Counted from the first letter of the stretch, positions 22,407 to 31,150 are shown. The stretch is DNA of 31,625 nt from an uncultured Lachnobacterium sp. (GCA_945971355.1 CAMFPD010000004.1:1-31625); one strand, 5' to 3'. Program-made: numbers and translations. Notes: generated by a model not told the origin, from the letters alone.

Positions 22407-23768
22407 ATGCAGATTGAAGGAATGACAGTGCTTGTTGTGGGCACAGGAAAAAGTGGTATTGCCGCTACAGAACTATTAATATCAAAAGGAATAGACACAG
22501 TTTTGTTTGATGGAAACAAGGAACTGGATGTTGATAAATTATATAAGGAAAATCCTGGTTTGTCAGGAATACCACTCCTGTTAGGGGAATTGGATGAGGA
22601 TACCTTACAAAAAGTTTCGATATGTGTATTGAGTCCTGGTGTGCCAACAGATCTTCCGATGGTCAATGAAATGAGAGAAAAAGGCATTAAAATATGGGGA
22701 GAAATAGAACTTGCTTACTATTTTGGTAAAGGCAGGATTATTGCAATAACTGGAACTAACGGGAAGACAACTACAACAGCTTTGACTGGAGAGATAATGA
22801 AAAATTATTTTGATGATGTGAGGGTTGTAGGTAATATTGGAATTCCCTATACATCTATGGTATCTGATATGACAGAGGAAACAGTTACTGTTGCAGAGGT
22901 ATCAAGCTTTCAGCTGGAGACTGTTCATGAGTTTGCACCAAAGGTGTCTGCCATATTGAATATTACTCCTGACCATCTCAACAGACATCATACAATGGAA
23001 AATTATATCAAAGCAAAAGAAGATATAACTATAAACCAAAGCAGTGATGATTTTTGTGTTTTGAATTATGAAGATCAGGTTTTGAGAGAGTTTGCAGATA
23101 ATTGTCCAGCGAAGGTTATCTTTTTCAGCAGTAAGACAAAGCTTGAAGAGGGCTTTTACATTGACGGAGAAGATATTATGTATGCTCATGATGGAGCGGT
23201 GGATAAGGTTGTGAATATCAATGAAGTAAATCTTCTGGGAAATCATAATTACGAAAACATCATGGCTGCTACAGCAATGTCTTTGTATTTTGGTGTTCCG
23301 ATGGATAAAATCGTTGAGGTACTTCATACTTTTACAGCAGTTGAACATAGAATCGAGTATGTCACAGAGAAACGTGGTATTAAATTCTATAATGATTCCA
23401 AGGGAACAAACCCAGATGCGGCTATTCAGGGAATAAGGGCAATGAACAGACCTACAATGCTTATTGGTGGTGGGTATGATAAACAGTCAGAGTATGATGA
23501 GTGGATAGAAGCCTTTGATGGCAAAGTGAAGGAGCTTGTCCTTATTGGACAGACTGCTGAAAAAATTGCTGATTGCGCTCATAAGCATGGATTTAATAAT
23601 ACTGTTATTTTTGAAAAATTCGAGGATGCAATAAATTATTGCTATGACCATGCAGTAAGTGGTGATGCTGTGCTTCTTTCACCGGCCTGCGCAAGTTGGG
23701 GAATGTTCCCAAATTACGAAGAGAGAGGAAGAATTTTCAAGGATATCGTTCGTAATTTAAAGGAGTAG
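22407..23768 (+). CDS. murD: UDP-N-acetylmuramoylalanine--D-glutamate ligase
   Basis: The enzyme adds D-glutamate to UDP-MurNAc-L-Ala in the cytoplasm, using ATP, in peptidoglycan precursor synthesis. The 453-aa length is normal. The N-terminal Rossmann fold shows VVGTGKSGIAATELL (10-24). The ATP loop is ITGTNGKTTTT (114-124), VAEVSSFQLET and NITPDHLNRH lie in the central domain, and EHRIEYV, FYNDSKGTNPDAAIQGI and the SPACASWGMFPNYEERGRIF end are characteristic of MurD. GGAGG lies ahead of the ATG. It sits between a PBP and ftsW; mraY, normally its neighbour, is absent here. Confidence 0.97.
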   Translation: MQIEGMTVLVVGTGKSGIAATELLISKGIDTVLFDGNKELDVDKLYKENPGLSGIPLLLGELDEDTLQKVSICVLSPGVPTDLPMVNEMREKGIKIWGEIELAYYFGKGRIIAITGTNGKTTTTALTGEIMKNYFDDVRVVGNIGIPYTSMVSDMTEETVTVAEVSSFQLETVHEFAPKVSAILNITPDHLNRHHTMENYIKAKEDITINQSSDDFCVLNYEDQVLREFADNCPAKVIFFSSKTKLEEGFYIDGEDIMYAHDGAVDKVVNINEVNLLGNHNYENIMAATAMSLYFGVPMDKIVEVLHTFTAVEHRIEYVTEKRGIKFYNDSKGTNPDAAIQGIRAMNRPTMLIGGGYDKQSEYDEWIEAFDGKVKELVLIGQTAEKIADCAHKHGFNNTVIFEKFEDAINYCYDHAVSGDAVLLSPACASWGMFPNYEERGRIFKDIVRNLKE

Positions 23769-23774
23769 TTTTCT

Positions 23775-24914
23775 GTGAGTAGAGAAGTTCAGAGAGAAAA
23801 AACGAGAGAAAAGAAAAAGAAAATTGCATATTTTGATTATAATCTATTGTTTCTAGTAATCTTTTTGCTTAGCTTTGGACTTGTTATGCTATATAGCTCA
23901 AGTGCATACATTTCAGCTAATAAATATGGGGATGATGCATATTATCTGAAGAGGCAGATCAGGAATATAGCAATTGGTGCTGTGATGATGTTTATCACTG
24001 CAAAGGTAGATTACAGAGTATGGAAAAAGTTTGGCTGGTTAGCTTATTTTGGGTCATTTTTTCTGTGTGTAATCGTTCTTATACCAGGAATTGGTTCAAG
24101 CTCCCACGGTTCATCAAGATGGCTTGGTGTGGGACCGATATCATTTCAGCCTTCTGAGGTAGCAAAGCTGGGAATGATTTTCTTTATGGCAATGCTTATT
24201 GAAAAGTTCCCAAGGCAGATGGGCGACTGGAAAACCCTTCTAAAGCTTTTGGCCTTTTCAATTCCTGTTGTGGGTGTAATTGCCGCGGCAAACCTGAGTA
24301 CGGCTGTTATTGTTTTTGGAATGGTTGTATGTATGCTGTTTGTCGCCAGTCCCAAGTATTCTCATTTTGTAATTGTTGGAGTTATAGGTGTGATATTTGG
24401 TGTTTGCTTTATTATGGGGGCAGGCTATCGTGCAAGCCGAGTTCAGGCATGGCTTCATCCAGAGGCTGCCGGAGATAAGGGATATCAGACGCTGATGGGA
24501 TTGTATGCGATTGGTTCAGGTGGACTCTTTGGCAAAGGTCTGGGAGAGAGCCTGCAAAAACTTGGAAATGTTCCAGAGTCACAAAATGATATGATTTTTA
24601 CAATCATATGTGAGGAATTAGGATTGTTTGGCGCAGTGTGTCTGATTCTATTGTTTATTCTTCTTATATGGAGAATGATGGTTATTGCAAATAATTCACA
24701 GGATTTGTATGGCTCACTTATAGTTGTTGGTGTTATGGCTCAGGTGGCAATTCAGGTTATATTAAATATTGCAGTTGTAACCAATACCATACCTAATACA
24801 GGTGTAATTCTTCCTTTTGTCAGTTATGGAGGAACTTCAATAATCTTCCTGATGACTGAAATGGGATTGGCACTCAGCGTGTCAAAGGGAATAAAACTTG
24901 AAAGTATAGAGTAG
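23775..24914 (+). CDS. ftsW: FtsW/SpoVE-type SEDS glycosyltransferase
   Basis: The product is a polytopic SEDS protein that polymerises lipid II into glycan strands at the septum together with a class B PBP. The 379 aa have a basic cytoplasmic start, about ten membrane segments, and SEDS hallmarks: GLVMLYSSS near residue 35, SSHGSSRWLGVGPISFQPSEVAK (about 111-133), the large loop with GYQTLMGLYAIGSGGLFGKGLGES and PESQNDMIFTIICEELG, and PNTGVILPFVSYGGTS near the end. The GTG start has AAGGAG about ten bases upstream. It is six bases behind murD and four ahead of ftsQ. It could equally be named spoVE; the two are not separable from sequence alone. Confidence 0.92.
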   Translation: MSREVQREKTREKKKKIAYFDYNLLFLVIFLLSFGLVMLYSSSAYISANKYGDDAYYLKRQIRNIAIGAVMMFITAKVDYRVWKKFGWLAYFGSFFLCVIVLIPGIGSSSHGSSRWLGVGPISFQPSEVAKLGMIFFMAMLIEKFPRQMGDWKTLLKLLAFSIPVVGVIAAANLSTAVIVFGMVVCMLFVASPKYSHFVIVGVIGVIFGVCFIMGAGYRASRVQAWLHPEAAGDKGYQTLMGLYAIGSGGLFGKGLGESLQKLGNVPESQNDMIFTIICEELGLFGAVCLILLFILLIWRMMVIANNSQDLYGSLIVVGVMAQVAIQVILNIAVVTNTIPNTGVILPFVSYGGTSIIFLMTEMGLALSVSKGIKLESIE

Positions 24915-24918
24915 TAAA

Positions 24919-25665
24919 ATGATCAGAGAAAAGAGAAAAAGAAAAAAAAGAATATTGCTTTTTGTCAGAATCCTGTTGATGCTTGCACTTGTTTTTGGCA
25001 TTATGTTTTTAATAGCATTTAAAGTGTTTACCGTCGAAAACGTAGTGGTGGAAGGCAATGTATTGTATGCATCGGAATCTATTCAGGAAGTGGTTTTAAA
25101 TGATGAGTATTCGTGGAATTCCTTGTATGTATTCTTGAAATACAAATTTGTGGATACAGATGAAATTCCTTTTGTGGATACAATGGAGATATCATTAGAT
25201 GACCCACATACACTTCATATTAATGTGTATGAAAAAGGAATGATGGGATACATATATATTCCAGGAATAAATGAAAATGCATATTTTGACAAAGATGGAA
25301 TCGTGGTGGAGACATCGTCAAATGCAATTGTAGATGTCCCGAGAATTGATGGAATATCCTGTGACGAGGTGGTTTTATATGAAAAACTTCCAATCAAGTC
25401 ATCTGATTTGAAAAATATTCTTTCTCTTACACAGGCGTTAAAAAGAAAAAAGTTGATTCCGGATGCAATTACATATGGAATTGACAACGCACCTGTGTTA
25501 ACATATGGAGGTGTGTCTGTGCTTATAGGTGACACTACACTTTTGACTAAGAAGGTTGAAAGACTTTCGACAGTTATGCCAAGTCTCTCAGGAATGAGTG
25601 GAACACTACATTTAGAGGATTGGAACGAAGAAAATACAAATATTGTGTTTCAAAAGAGTGAATAA
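24919..25665 (+). CDS. ftsQ: FtsQ/DivIB-type division protein
   Basis: This 248-aa bitopic membrane protein of the divisome connects early and late division proteins. It has a very basic cytoplasmic start (REKRKRKKR), one membrane segment (~12-36) and a POTRA domain beginning FKVFTVENVVVEGNVLYASESIQEVVL. A beta domain follows, with ISLDDPHTLHINVYEKGMMGYI and CDEVVLYEKLPI, characteristic of FtsQ/DivIB. Four bases separate it from ftsW, and no good ribosome site is visible, so coupled translation is likely. ftsZ follows behind its own promoter. The name divIB would fit as well. Confidence 0.85.
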   Translation: MIREKRKRKKRILLFVRILLMLALVFGIMFLIAFKVFTVENVVVEGNVLYASESIQEVVLNDEYSWNSLYVFLKYKFVDTDEIPFVDTMEISLDDPHTLHINVYEKGMMGYIYIPGINENAYFDKDGIVVETSSNAIVDVPRIDGISCDEVVLYEKLPIKSSDLKNILSLTQALKRKKLIPDAITYGIDNAPVLTYGGVSVLIGDTTLLTKKVERLSTVMPSLSGMSGTLHLEDWNEENTNIVFQKSE

Positions 25666-25688
25666 TACAAAAAAATAATAATTTTATG

Positions 25689-25717
25689 TTGATTATTTGA
25701 AGGAAAAAATATATTAT
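25689..25717 (+). promoter_or_regulatory. ftsZ promoter
   Basis: TTGATT at 25689-25694 and TATTAT at 25712-25717 are 17 bases apart, identical in both hexamers and spacing to the promoter ahead of mraZ. It gives ftsZ its own start near 25724, about 60 bases ahead of the TTG. Confidence 0.7.
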
Positions 25718-25785
25718 ATTCTATATGAGATTTTGGTAAGAATGCATTAATATAAATTTTGGAAGAGAAACAGGAGGAAATACCC

Positions 25786-26991
25786 TTGCTTGAAATTAGA
25801 ACAACAGAAGCAGATGCTAGCGCAAAGATTATTGTAATAGGTGTAGGTGGCGCTGGTAATAATGCGGTAAATAGAATGATTGATGAGAATATTGGTGGTG
25901 TTGAGTTTATCGGTATCAATACAGATAAGCAGGCATTACAGCTTTGTAAGGCTCCGCAACTTATTCAGATTGGTGAGAAGCTTACAAAGGGACTTGGAGC
26001 TGGAGCACAGCCTGAGATTGGCGCAAAAGCAGCTGAGGAGAGTGCTGAGGAATTGTCAGCAGCAATTAAGGGTGCTGATATGGTGTTCGTTACCTGTGGA
26101 ATGGGTGGCGGAACAGGTACAGGAGCAGCTCCTGTAGTAGCTAAAATTGCAAAAGAGCAGGGAATCCTTACAGTTGGAGTTGTAACTAAGCCATTTAAAT
26201 TCGAAGCAAAGCAGAGAATGATAAATGCTATTTCAGGTATTGACAGACTTAAGGAGAGTGTTGATACACTTATTGTTATTCCAAATGACAAGCTTCTTGA
26301 AATCGTAGATCGTCGCACAACAATGCCAGACGCATTAAAGAAAGCGGACGAGGTATTACAGCAGGCTGTTCAGGGAATTACTGATCTTATTAACTTACCT
26401 GCACTTATCAATCTTGATTTCGCTGATGTTCAGACAGTTATGAAGGACAAGGGAATGGCTCATATTGGTATTGGTAATGCCAAGGGTGATGAGAAGGCAA
26501 TTGAGGCAGTTAAGCTTGCCGTTGCATCTCCTCTTCTTGAGACAACAATCAATGGAGCTTCACATGTTATCATTAATATTTCAGGAGATATCTCTCTTAT
26601 GGATGCAAATGATGCTGCAAGTTATGTTCAGGATCTTGCAGGAGATGATGCTAATATCATCTTCGGAGCTAAGTTTGATGAGACAATGACTGATGAAGCA
26701 ACAATAACTGTTATTGCTACAGGTCTTGAAAGCGGAAAGCCTACTGCAGCAAGTGTTGCAGCTTCGATGACTGGAAGGATGACATATCCATCATCACAGC
26801 AGGCGAGAACAGCAACAACAATACCTACTACACCAACAACAGCAACAACAAATGGTTTACATACAACAGCTGCTTCTACAACACCAGTTAGAAATAGTTT
26901 TAGTGGTATTCAGAAGCCAGCACAGCCAACAAGCAATGTAAAACCAGTTGAAATTAATATTCCTGATTTCCTTAAGAATTCAAGAAAATAA
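25786..26991 (+). CDS. ftsZ: Cell division protein FtsZ
   Basis: FtsZ is the tubulin-like GTPase that forms the division ring. From the TTG at 25786 the protein has 401 aa. The start is set by AGGAGG at 25772-25777 and gives MLEIRTTEAD, the usual beginning in related Clostridia; the TTG at 25759 has no ribosome site. It shows IIVIGVGGAGNNAVNRM (15-31), the GTP loop GGGTGTG (107-113) and the catalytic T7 loop NLDFADV (Asn209, Asp211, Asp214). A Thr/Ala-rich linker (~330-370) and the C-terminal tail INIPDFLKNSRK, which binds membrane tethers, follow. No ftsA lies upstream. A terminator follows, before spoIIGA. Confidence 0.97.
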   Translation: MLEIRTTEADASAKIIVIGVGGAGNNAVNRMIDENIGGVEFIGINTDKQALQLCKAPQLIQIGEKLTKGLGAGAQPEIGAKAAEESAEELSAAIKGADMVFVTCGMGGGTGTGAAPVVAKIAKEQGILTVGVVTKPFKFEAKQRMINAISGIDRLKESVDTLIVIPNDKLLEIVDRRTTMPDALKKADEVLQQAVQGITDLINLPALINLDFADVQTVMKDKGMAHIGIGNAKGDEKAIEAVKLAVASPLLETTINGASHVIINISGDISLMDANDAASYVQDLAGDDANIIFGAKFDETMTDEATITVIATGLESGKPTAASVAASMTGRMTYPSSQQARTATTIPTTPTTATTNGLHTTAASTTPVRNSFSGIQKPAQPTSNVKPVEINIPDFLKNSRK

Positions 26992-27015
26992 TTTAGCAAA
27001 ACAAAGTATAACTAT

Positions 27016-27048
27016 AAAAGCTCATGCAAATTACGCATGGGCTTTTCT
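27016..27048 (+). terminator. Terminator after ftsZ
   Basis: AAAAGCTCATGC (27016-27027) pairs with GCATGGGCTTTT (27035-27046) with one G-T pair and a seven-base loop. The right arm ends in TTTT. It separates ftsZ from the sporulation genes. Confidence 0.82.
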
Positions 27049-27084
27049 GTCGTCATTTTCCACCAAAATATTCCAACTTTTACT

Positions 27085-27102
27085 GATATTATTTTTAATA
27101 TC
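27085..27102. repeat. Perfect inverted repeat in the spoIIGA leader
   Basis: GATATTA (27085-27091) and TAATATC (27096-27102) flank TTTT, forming a perfect 7-bp dyad. It lies between the ftsZ terminator and spoIIGA. It is AT-rich, so it may be chance or an operator. Confidence 0.45.
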
Positions 27103-27174
27103 CTATTTCGGAATTGGGTTTTTAGAATAGAAAGCACAACTTTGAGATAGCAGTTATAAAATATTGGAAGTGAG

Positions 27175-27930
27175 GTGAAAAATATCTATGCATTTTATCT
27201 GGATACATATTTTCTAAATTGTTTTCTAATCAATTTTGTTATCTATATTATGGCCTGTAAGCTATCCAAAACATATATATACGGAAAAATAAAGAGGATA
27301 TTATTTGCAACATTAGGAAGTGTGGTTTGCGAAACTGCACTTTTACTTTCAACAAACAATTTTCTTCTATATAAAATACTGAGTATATTAGTAATTATTC
27401 CTATTTTCAACATGGCGATAATCAAACAAAAATCTTTTGTCTCTGTGATCAGAATGTATATTCTAAGCTTAGTAGTGACATTAATTGTAGGCGGGATTGT
27501 GTATGCGCTGCCACAGACGAGCTGGGTTTACATAGCAGCAATTGCAACAGGATATCTGCTGGTATCCTATCTTGGTATTAATCGCAGAAAATCAAAAAAT
27601 ATTTATCAAATAAAGATTAATAATGGGGAGTGGATACCTGGATTATATGATTCTGGAAACCGGCTTACAAACAAAAGCGATGGAAGAGGGATACATATTG
27701 TTTCCAGAGATTTGATTGAGAAGATATCATGTGAATATTATGGTGAGATGGAGTACGAAACCATAGATTCAGGAAATAGGAAAATTGAAATATATAAGGC
27801 AAATAGTATGGTTGTAAGGTATGATGGCAAGGAACATAATCTGGGGGAGGTATTATTGGGCGCATCAGAAAATAGGCTTCAGGATAAAATGTATAAGATT
27901 ATATTGAATGAAAATGTTTTCGACAATTAG
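27175..27930 (+). CDS. spoIIGA: SpoIIGA, pro-sigma-E processing protease
   Basis: This membrane aspartic protease cleaves the pro-sequence from pro-sigma-E at the mother-cell side of the sporulation septum. In the 251 aa, residues 1-135 form about five membrane segments (YAFYLDTYFLNCFLINFVIYI at the start is typical). The cytoplasmic half carries the protease motif YDSGN with catalytic Asp159 (GLYDSGNRLTN) and ends in LGEVLLGASENRL. The GTG start is preceded by GGAAGTGAG. Its last 23 bases overlap sigE, as expected for a substrate-protease pair made together. I see no convincing Spo0A-controlled promoter in the 128 bases after the ftsZ terminator. Confidence 0.93.
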   Translation: MKNIYAFYLDTYFLNCFLINFVIYIMACKLSKTYIYGKIKRILFATLGSVVCETALLLSTNNFLLYKILSILVIIPIFNMAIIKQKSFVSVIRMYILSLVVTLIVGGIVYALPQTSWVYIAAIATGYLLVSYLGINRRKSKNIYQIKINNGEWIPGLYDSGNRLTNKSDGRGIHIVSRDLIEKISCEYYGEMEYETIDSGNRKIEIYKANSMVVRYDGKEHNLGEVLLGASENRLQDKMYKIILNENVFDN

Positions 27931-28663
27931 ACAAAAATGGATACTTTTTTTGGAAAGGATAAAGAGGGAGTTTGTAAATTCAGACGAGGTATTCTACATA
28001 GGAGGGACAGATGTACTTCCTCCACCCCTTGAGAAAACACAGGAAAACATGTGCATTATTGCACTATCCAATAATAGAAAAAATGAGAGTGTATACACAA
28101 GAGACGAAGCAAGAGAACAATTGATTTCTCACAATCTTAGACTTGTTGTATATCTGGCAAAAAAGTTTGAGAATACAGGGGTTTTAGTTGAGGATTTAAT
28201 CTCAATAGGTGCTATAGGATTGATTAAGGGTATAAATACCTTTGATCCAGACAAAAATATAAAACTTGCAACCTATGCATCCCGTTGTATAGAAAATGAA
28301 ATACTAATGTATTTGAGGCGAAATAATAAGACAAAGCTGGAAGTATCATTTGATGAACCATTGAATATGGACTGGGATGGAAATGAACTTTTATTATCAG
28401 ACATAATGGGAACCGATGAAGATGTAATATATAAGGATATTGAGACTGAGGTTGAGGTAGAACTGTTAAAGATGGCATTGGAAAAGCTTGATGACAGAGA
28501 GAAGAAATTAATTGAACTCAGATACGGAATTAACAGAAAAAATGATAAGGAACTAACTCAGAAAGAGGTTGCTGATATGCTGGGAATATCCCAGTCATAT
28601 ATATCAAGACTGGAGAAAAAAATAATGAACAAGCTGAAAAAAGAAATTCAAAAGCATTATTAA
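27908..28663 (+). CDS. sigE: Mother-cell sporulation sigma factor SigE (pro-form)
   Basis: The product is the RNA polymerase sigma factor that starts mother-cell gene expression in sporulation, made as an inactive pro-protein. The 251 aa begin with an amphipathic/hydrophobic pro-sequence (residues ~1-30, KMFSTIRQKWILFLERIKREF); cleavage is expected near DEVFYIGG, where the mature protein starts. Region 2 shows LVVYLAKKFENTGVLVEDLISIGAIGLIKGINTFDP and YASRCIENEILMYLRR. Region 4 shows LDDREKKLIELRYGI and the HTH QKEVADMLGISQSYISRLEKK. It overlaps spoIIGA, and its own ribosome site is poor, so translation is probably coupled. Confidence 0.95.
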   Translation: MKMFSTIRQKWILFLERIKREFVNSDEVFYIGGTDVLPPPLEKTQENMCIIALSNNRKNESVYTRDEAREQLISHNLRLVVYLAKKFENTGVLVEDLISIGAIGLIKGINTFDPDKNIKLATYASRCIENEILMYLRRNNKTKLEVSFDEPLNMDWDGNELLLSDIMGTDEDVIYKDIETEVEVELLKMALEKLDDREKKLIELRYGINRKNDKELTQKEVADMLGISQSYISRLEKKIMNKLKKEIQKHY

Positions 28664-28705
28664 TGTGGTAAAATATAGTTAATAAAGTGCTTAGGAGATG
28701 ATATT

Positions 28706-30310
28706 ATGGTATTGGAGTTTTTGGGAGCTGACAGAGAGGTCACTGGTAGTTGTCACTATGTGATGTTTGGTGATATTAATGTGCTGGTGGATTGTGGAAT
28801 GGAGCAGGGACCGGACTTGTATGTGAACCAGTCCATTCCTGTAAATGCTTCGCTGATTGACTATGTGTTCGTAACTCATGCACATATCGACCATTCTGGT
28901 TTATTGCCACTACTTTACAATCATGGTTTCAGGGGGAAAGTTTTTGCAACAAAGGCAACCACAGATTTATGTAGTATTATGCTGAAGGATTCGGCACATA
29001 TTCAGGAATTTGAAGCAGAGTGGAAGAACCGTAAAGCAAGACGAGCTGGAAAACCGGAGATTACACCAATGTATGATATTAATGATGCGATGGGTGTGAT
29101 GGAGCATTTTGTGGCATGTGAATATAATGATGTGATAAATGTATGTGAGGGTCTTGAGGTTAGGTTTGTGGATGCTGGTCATCTGCTTGGTTCGTCATCT
29201 ATAGAAATGTGGATTACTGAGGAAGGAATTACTAAGAAATTGCTGTTTTCCGGGGATATAGGTAATGGAAACAGACCATTGATTAAGAATCCTGTCTATG
29301 TTGATGAAGCGGACTATGTAATTATGGAGTCTACTTATGGAAATCGTGTTCATGATACACCTCCTGATTATGCAATTGAGCTTGCCAAAATCATGAACAT
29401 GACTTTTACCAGGGGTGGAAATCTGGTCATACCCGCATTTTCTGTAGGAAGAACTCAGGAGATGCTGTATTTTATGAGAAGAATCAAGACAGAAGGACTA
29501 TTGCCTGAGTTTCAAAATTTTGAAGTGTATGTGGATAGTCCATTGTCTGTTGAAGCAACAAACGTATTTAACGAAAATGTCAGTGATTGCTTTAATGAGG
29601 ATGCACTTGAATTAGTTAAGCAGGGAATAAATCCAATAAGATTCGAAGGCTTGAGAGTTTCGGTTACATCGGATGATTCTAAAATGATAAATTTTGATTC
29701 CAAACCTAAGGTTATTTTGTCTGCATCAGGTATGTGTGAAGCTGGTAGAATTAGACATCATCTGAAGCATAATCTTTGGAGAAGTGACTCGACGGTTTTG
29801 TTTGTTGGATACCAGGTGCCAGGAACGCTGGGGTATAATCTCCTAAATGGAGCTAGTAAGGTTAGGTTGTTTGGCGAGGAAATTGAGGTTAAAGCAAATA
29901 TAGTTAATCTTCCTGGAATAAGTGGTCATGCGGACATGAATAATCTTACCAAGTGGCTTGGTGGGTTAAAAACTCCACCAAAGAAGGTGTTTGTGGTTCA
30001 TGGAGAGGAAAGTGCTGCAGTTAGTTTTGCAGAGCACATTAAGAACGAATTTGGATATGATTCTTATGCACCTTACAGTGGAGATATGTTTGATTTGATT
30101 ACCGGTCAGTGTATACAGGAAGGCAGTCATGAGCTTGTGGAGAAGAAAACAAAAGGTACCTTCAAAGCAACCTCCACTGTATTCGACCGACTTGTTATTG
30201 CAGGAGAGAGACTTATGTCTGTTATCAGAAAATGTCAGGGAATGGCGAATAAGGATCTGGCTAAGTTTGCAGATCAGATTAATGCCCTGTGTGAAAAGTG
30301 GGATAGATAA
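28706..30310 (+). CDS. MBL-fold beta-CASP metallo-hydrolase (RNA-processing type)
   Basis: This cytoplasmic metallo-hydrolase of 534 aa belongs to the CPSF/RNase J-like beta-CASP superfamily; its substrate is probably RNA. Residues 1-200 form the MBL core with HAHIDHSG (His58, His60, Asp62, His63), DAGHLLGSS near residue 155 and LLFSGDIGN near 183. The beta-CASP insert holds VIPAFSVGRTQEML, DSPLSVEATNVF and VILSASGMCEAGRIRHHLKH. The end restores the core (SGHADMNNL, VVHGEE). About 70 extra C-terminal residues are helical. AGGAGATG precedes the ATG. It separates sigE from sigG and converges on sigG with seven bases between stops; no terminator is visible in that gap. Confidence 0.9.
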   Translation: MVLEFLGADREVTGSCHYVMFGDINVLVDCGMEQGPDLYVNQSIPVNASLIDYVFVTHAHIDHSGLLPLLYNHGFRGKVFATKATTDLCSIMLKDSAHIQEFEAEWKNRKARRAGKPEITPMYDINDAMGVMEHFVACEYNDVINVCEGLEVRFVDAGHLLGSSSIEMWITEEGITKKLLFSGDIGNGNRPLIKNPVYVDEADYVIMESTYGNRVHDTPPDYAIELAKIMNMTFTRGGNLVIPAFSVGRTQEMLYFMRRIKTEGLLPEFQNFEVYVDSPLSVEATNVFNENVSDCFNEDALELVKQGINPIRFEGLRVSVTSDDSKMINFDSKPKVILSASGMCEAGRIRHHLKHNLWRSDSTVLFVGYQVPGTLGYNLLNGASKVRLFGEEIEVKANIVNLPGISGHADMNNLTKWLGGLKTPPKKVFVVHGEESAAVSFAEHIKNEFGYDSYAPYSGDMFDLITGQCIQEGSHELVEKKTKGTFKATSTVFDRLVIAGERLMSVIRKCQGMANKDLAKFADQINALCEKWDR

Positions 30311-30317
30311 CAGAGTG

Positions 30318-31094
30318 CTATTTTAAATATTGATACATGCTTTTAAGTGCGTTTTTTTCGAGGCGTGAAACCTGAGCTTGGGAAATGTGGATTTCTTCTG
30401 CAACCTCAATTTGGGTTTTTCCCTCAAAAAAACGCAGTTTTATTATTTGCTCGTCCCTGTCATCAAGTGTGGATAATGCTGCTTCCAGGGCGAGATTTTT
30501 AACCCAGTTTTCCTCTTTATTCTTCTTGTCAGAGATTTGGTCCATAACATATAAAGTGTCACCACCATCACTGTAAACTGGATCAAATAGGGAGAGTGGT
30601 GTCTGAATAGCATCCAGTGCGTACATTATATCCTGTTTGGGAATTCCGCAGGCCTTTGATACTTCATCTATGGTTGGCTCATGAAGTGACTCTCTGGATA
30701 GAAGCTCTCTGGAGTGAATTGCTTTGTAGGCGGTATCCCTTAGTGAACGAGGGATTCTATAAGCACTGTTGTCTCTTAGAAAGCGCCGAACCTCGCCTAT
30801 TATCATGGGTACAGCATATGTGGAAAATTTTACTCCCATTGTAGGGTCAAAGTTATCTATAGACTTTATTAATCCAATGCATCCAATCTGAAATAAATCA
30901 TCTGGATTTTCATTATGGTTAGAAAATCGCTTTATAACAGAAAGAACCAGTCGAAGGTTTCCTTTTATATATTTTTCTCTTGCTTCCATATCTCCATTTT
31001 TGATAAGTACAAACAGTTCTTCTTTTTCTTCTTCCTTTAACATAGGAAGTTTTGATGTGTTAACCCCACATATTTCAACTTTATATCCTGCCAT
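30318..31094 (-). CDS. sigG: Forespore sporulation sigma factor SigG
   Basis: The product is the sigma factor for late forespore genes; 258 aa matches the family length. The start MAGYKVEICGVNTSKLPMLK matches the N terminus typical of SigG and is set by AAAGGAGG on the minus strand (31101-31108). Region 2 contains NPDDLFQIGCIGLIKSIDNFDP and YAVPMIIGEVRRFLRD. Region 3 begins RIPRSLRDTAYKAI. Region 4 contains LDDRDEQIIKLRFFEGKTQIEVAEEIHISQAQVSRLEKNAL. The open frame extends 510 bases further upstream, but that stretch is the complement of the transporter gene and is rejected. In many Clostridia sigG follows sigE in the same direction; here it points the other way. Confidence 0.95.
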   Translation of the reverse strand: MAGYKVEICGVNTSKLPMLKEEEKEELFVLIKNGDMEAREKYIKGNLRLVLSVIKRFSNHNENPDDLFQIGCIGLIKSIDNFDPTMGVKFSTYAVPMIIGEVRRFLRDNSAYRIPRSLRDTAYKAIHSRELLSRESLHEPTIDEVSKACGIPKQDIMYALDAIQTPLSLFDPVYSDGGDTLYVMDQISDKKNKEENWVKNLALEAALSTLDDRDEQIIKLRFFEGKTQIEVAEEIHISQAQVSRLEKNALKSMYQYLK

Positions 31095-31120
31095 GATTTG
31101 TCCTCCTTTTAAATGCAAAA

Positions 31121-31150
31121 TAAGTATGTCCAAAATAGGCAAAGTTAAAC
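31121..31150 (-). promoter_or_regulatory. Candidate forespore (sigma-F/G type) promoter of sigG
   Basis: On the minus strand a -10-like CATACTTA (31128 to 31121, with preceding GG) sits 17 bases after GTTTA (31150 to 31146). These resemble the sigma-G -10 CATNMTA and the sigma-F -35 GYWTA, but the spacing fits neither perfectly. Position 27 bases ahead of the start codon is right. Treat it as a suggestion. Confidence 0.4.

Noticed and set aside
22902..23348. 148-aa open frame on the minus strand inside murD
   Set aside because: It is antisense to well-conserved murD sequence, with no ribosome site and no recognisable features.
27049..27055. Spo0A box ahead of spoIIGA (TGTCGTC)
   Set aside because: It matches TGTCGAA at only five of seven positions, sits just behind the ftsZ terminator and has no suitable promoter next to it. 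A TTCGACA at 27918-27924 lies inside the sigE coding start and is probably chance.
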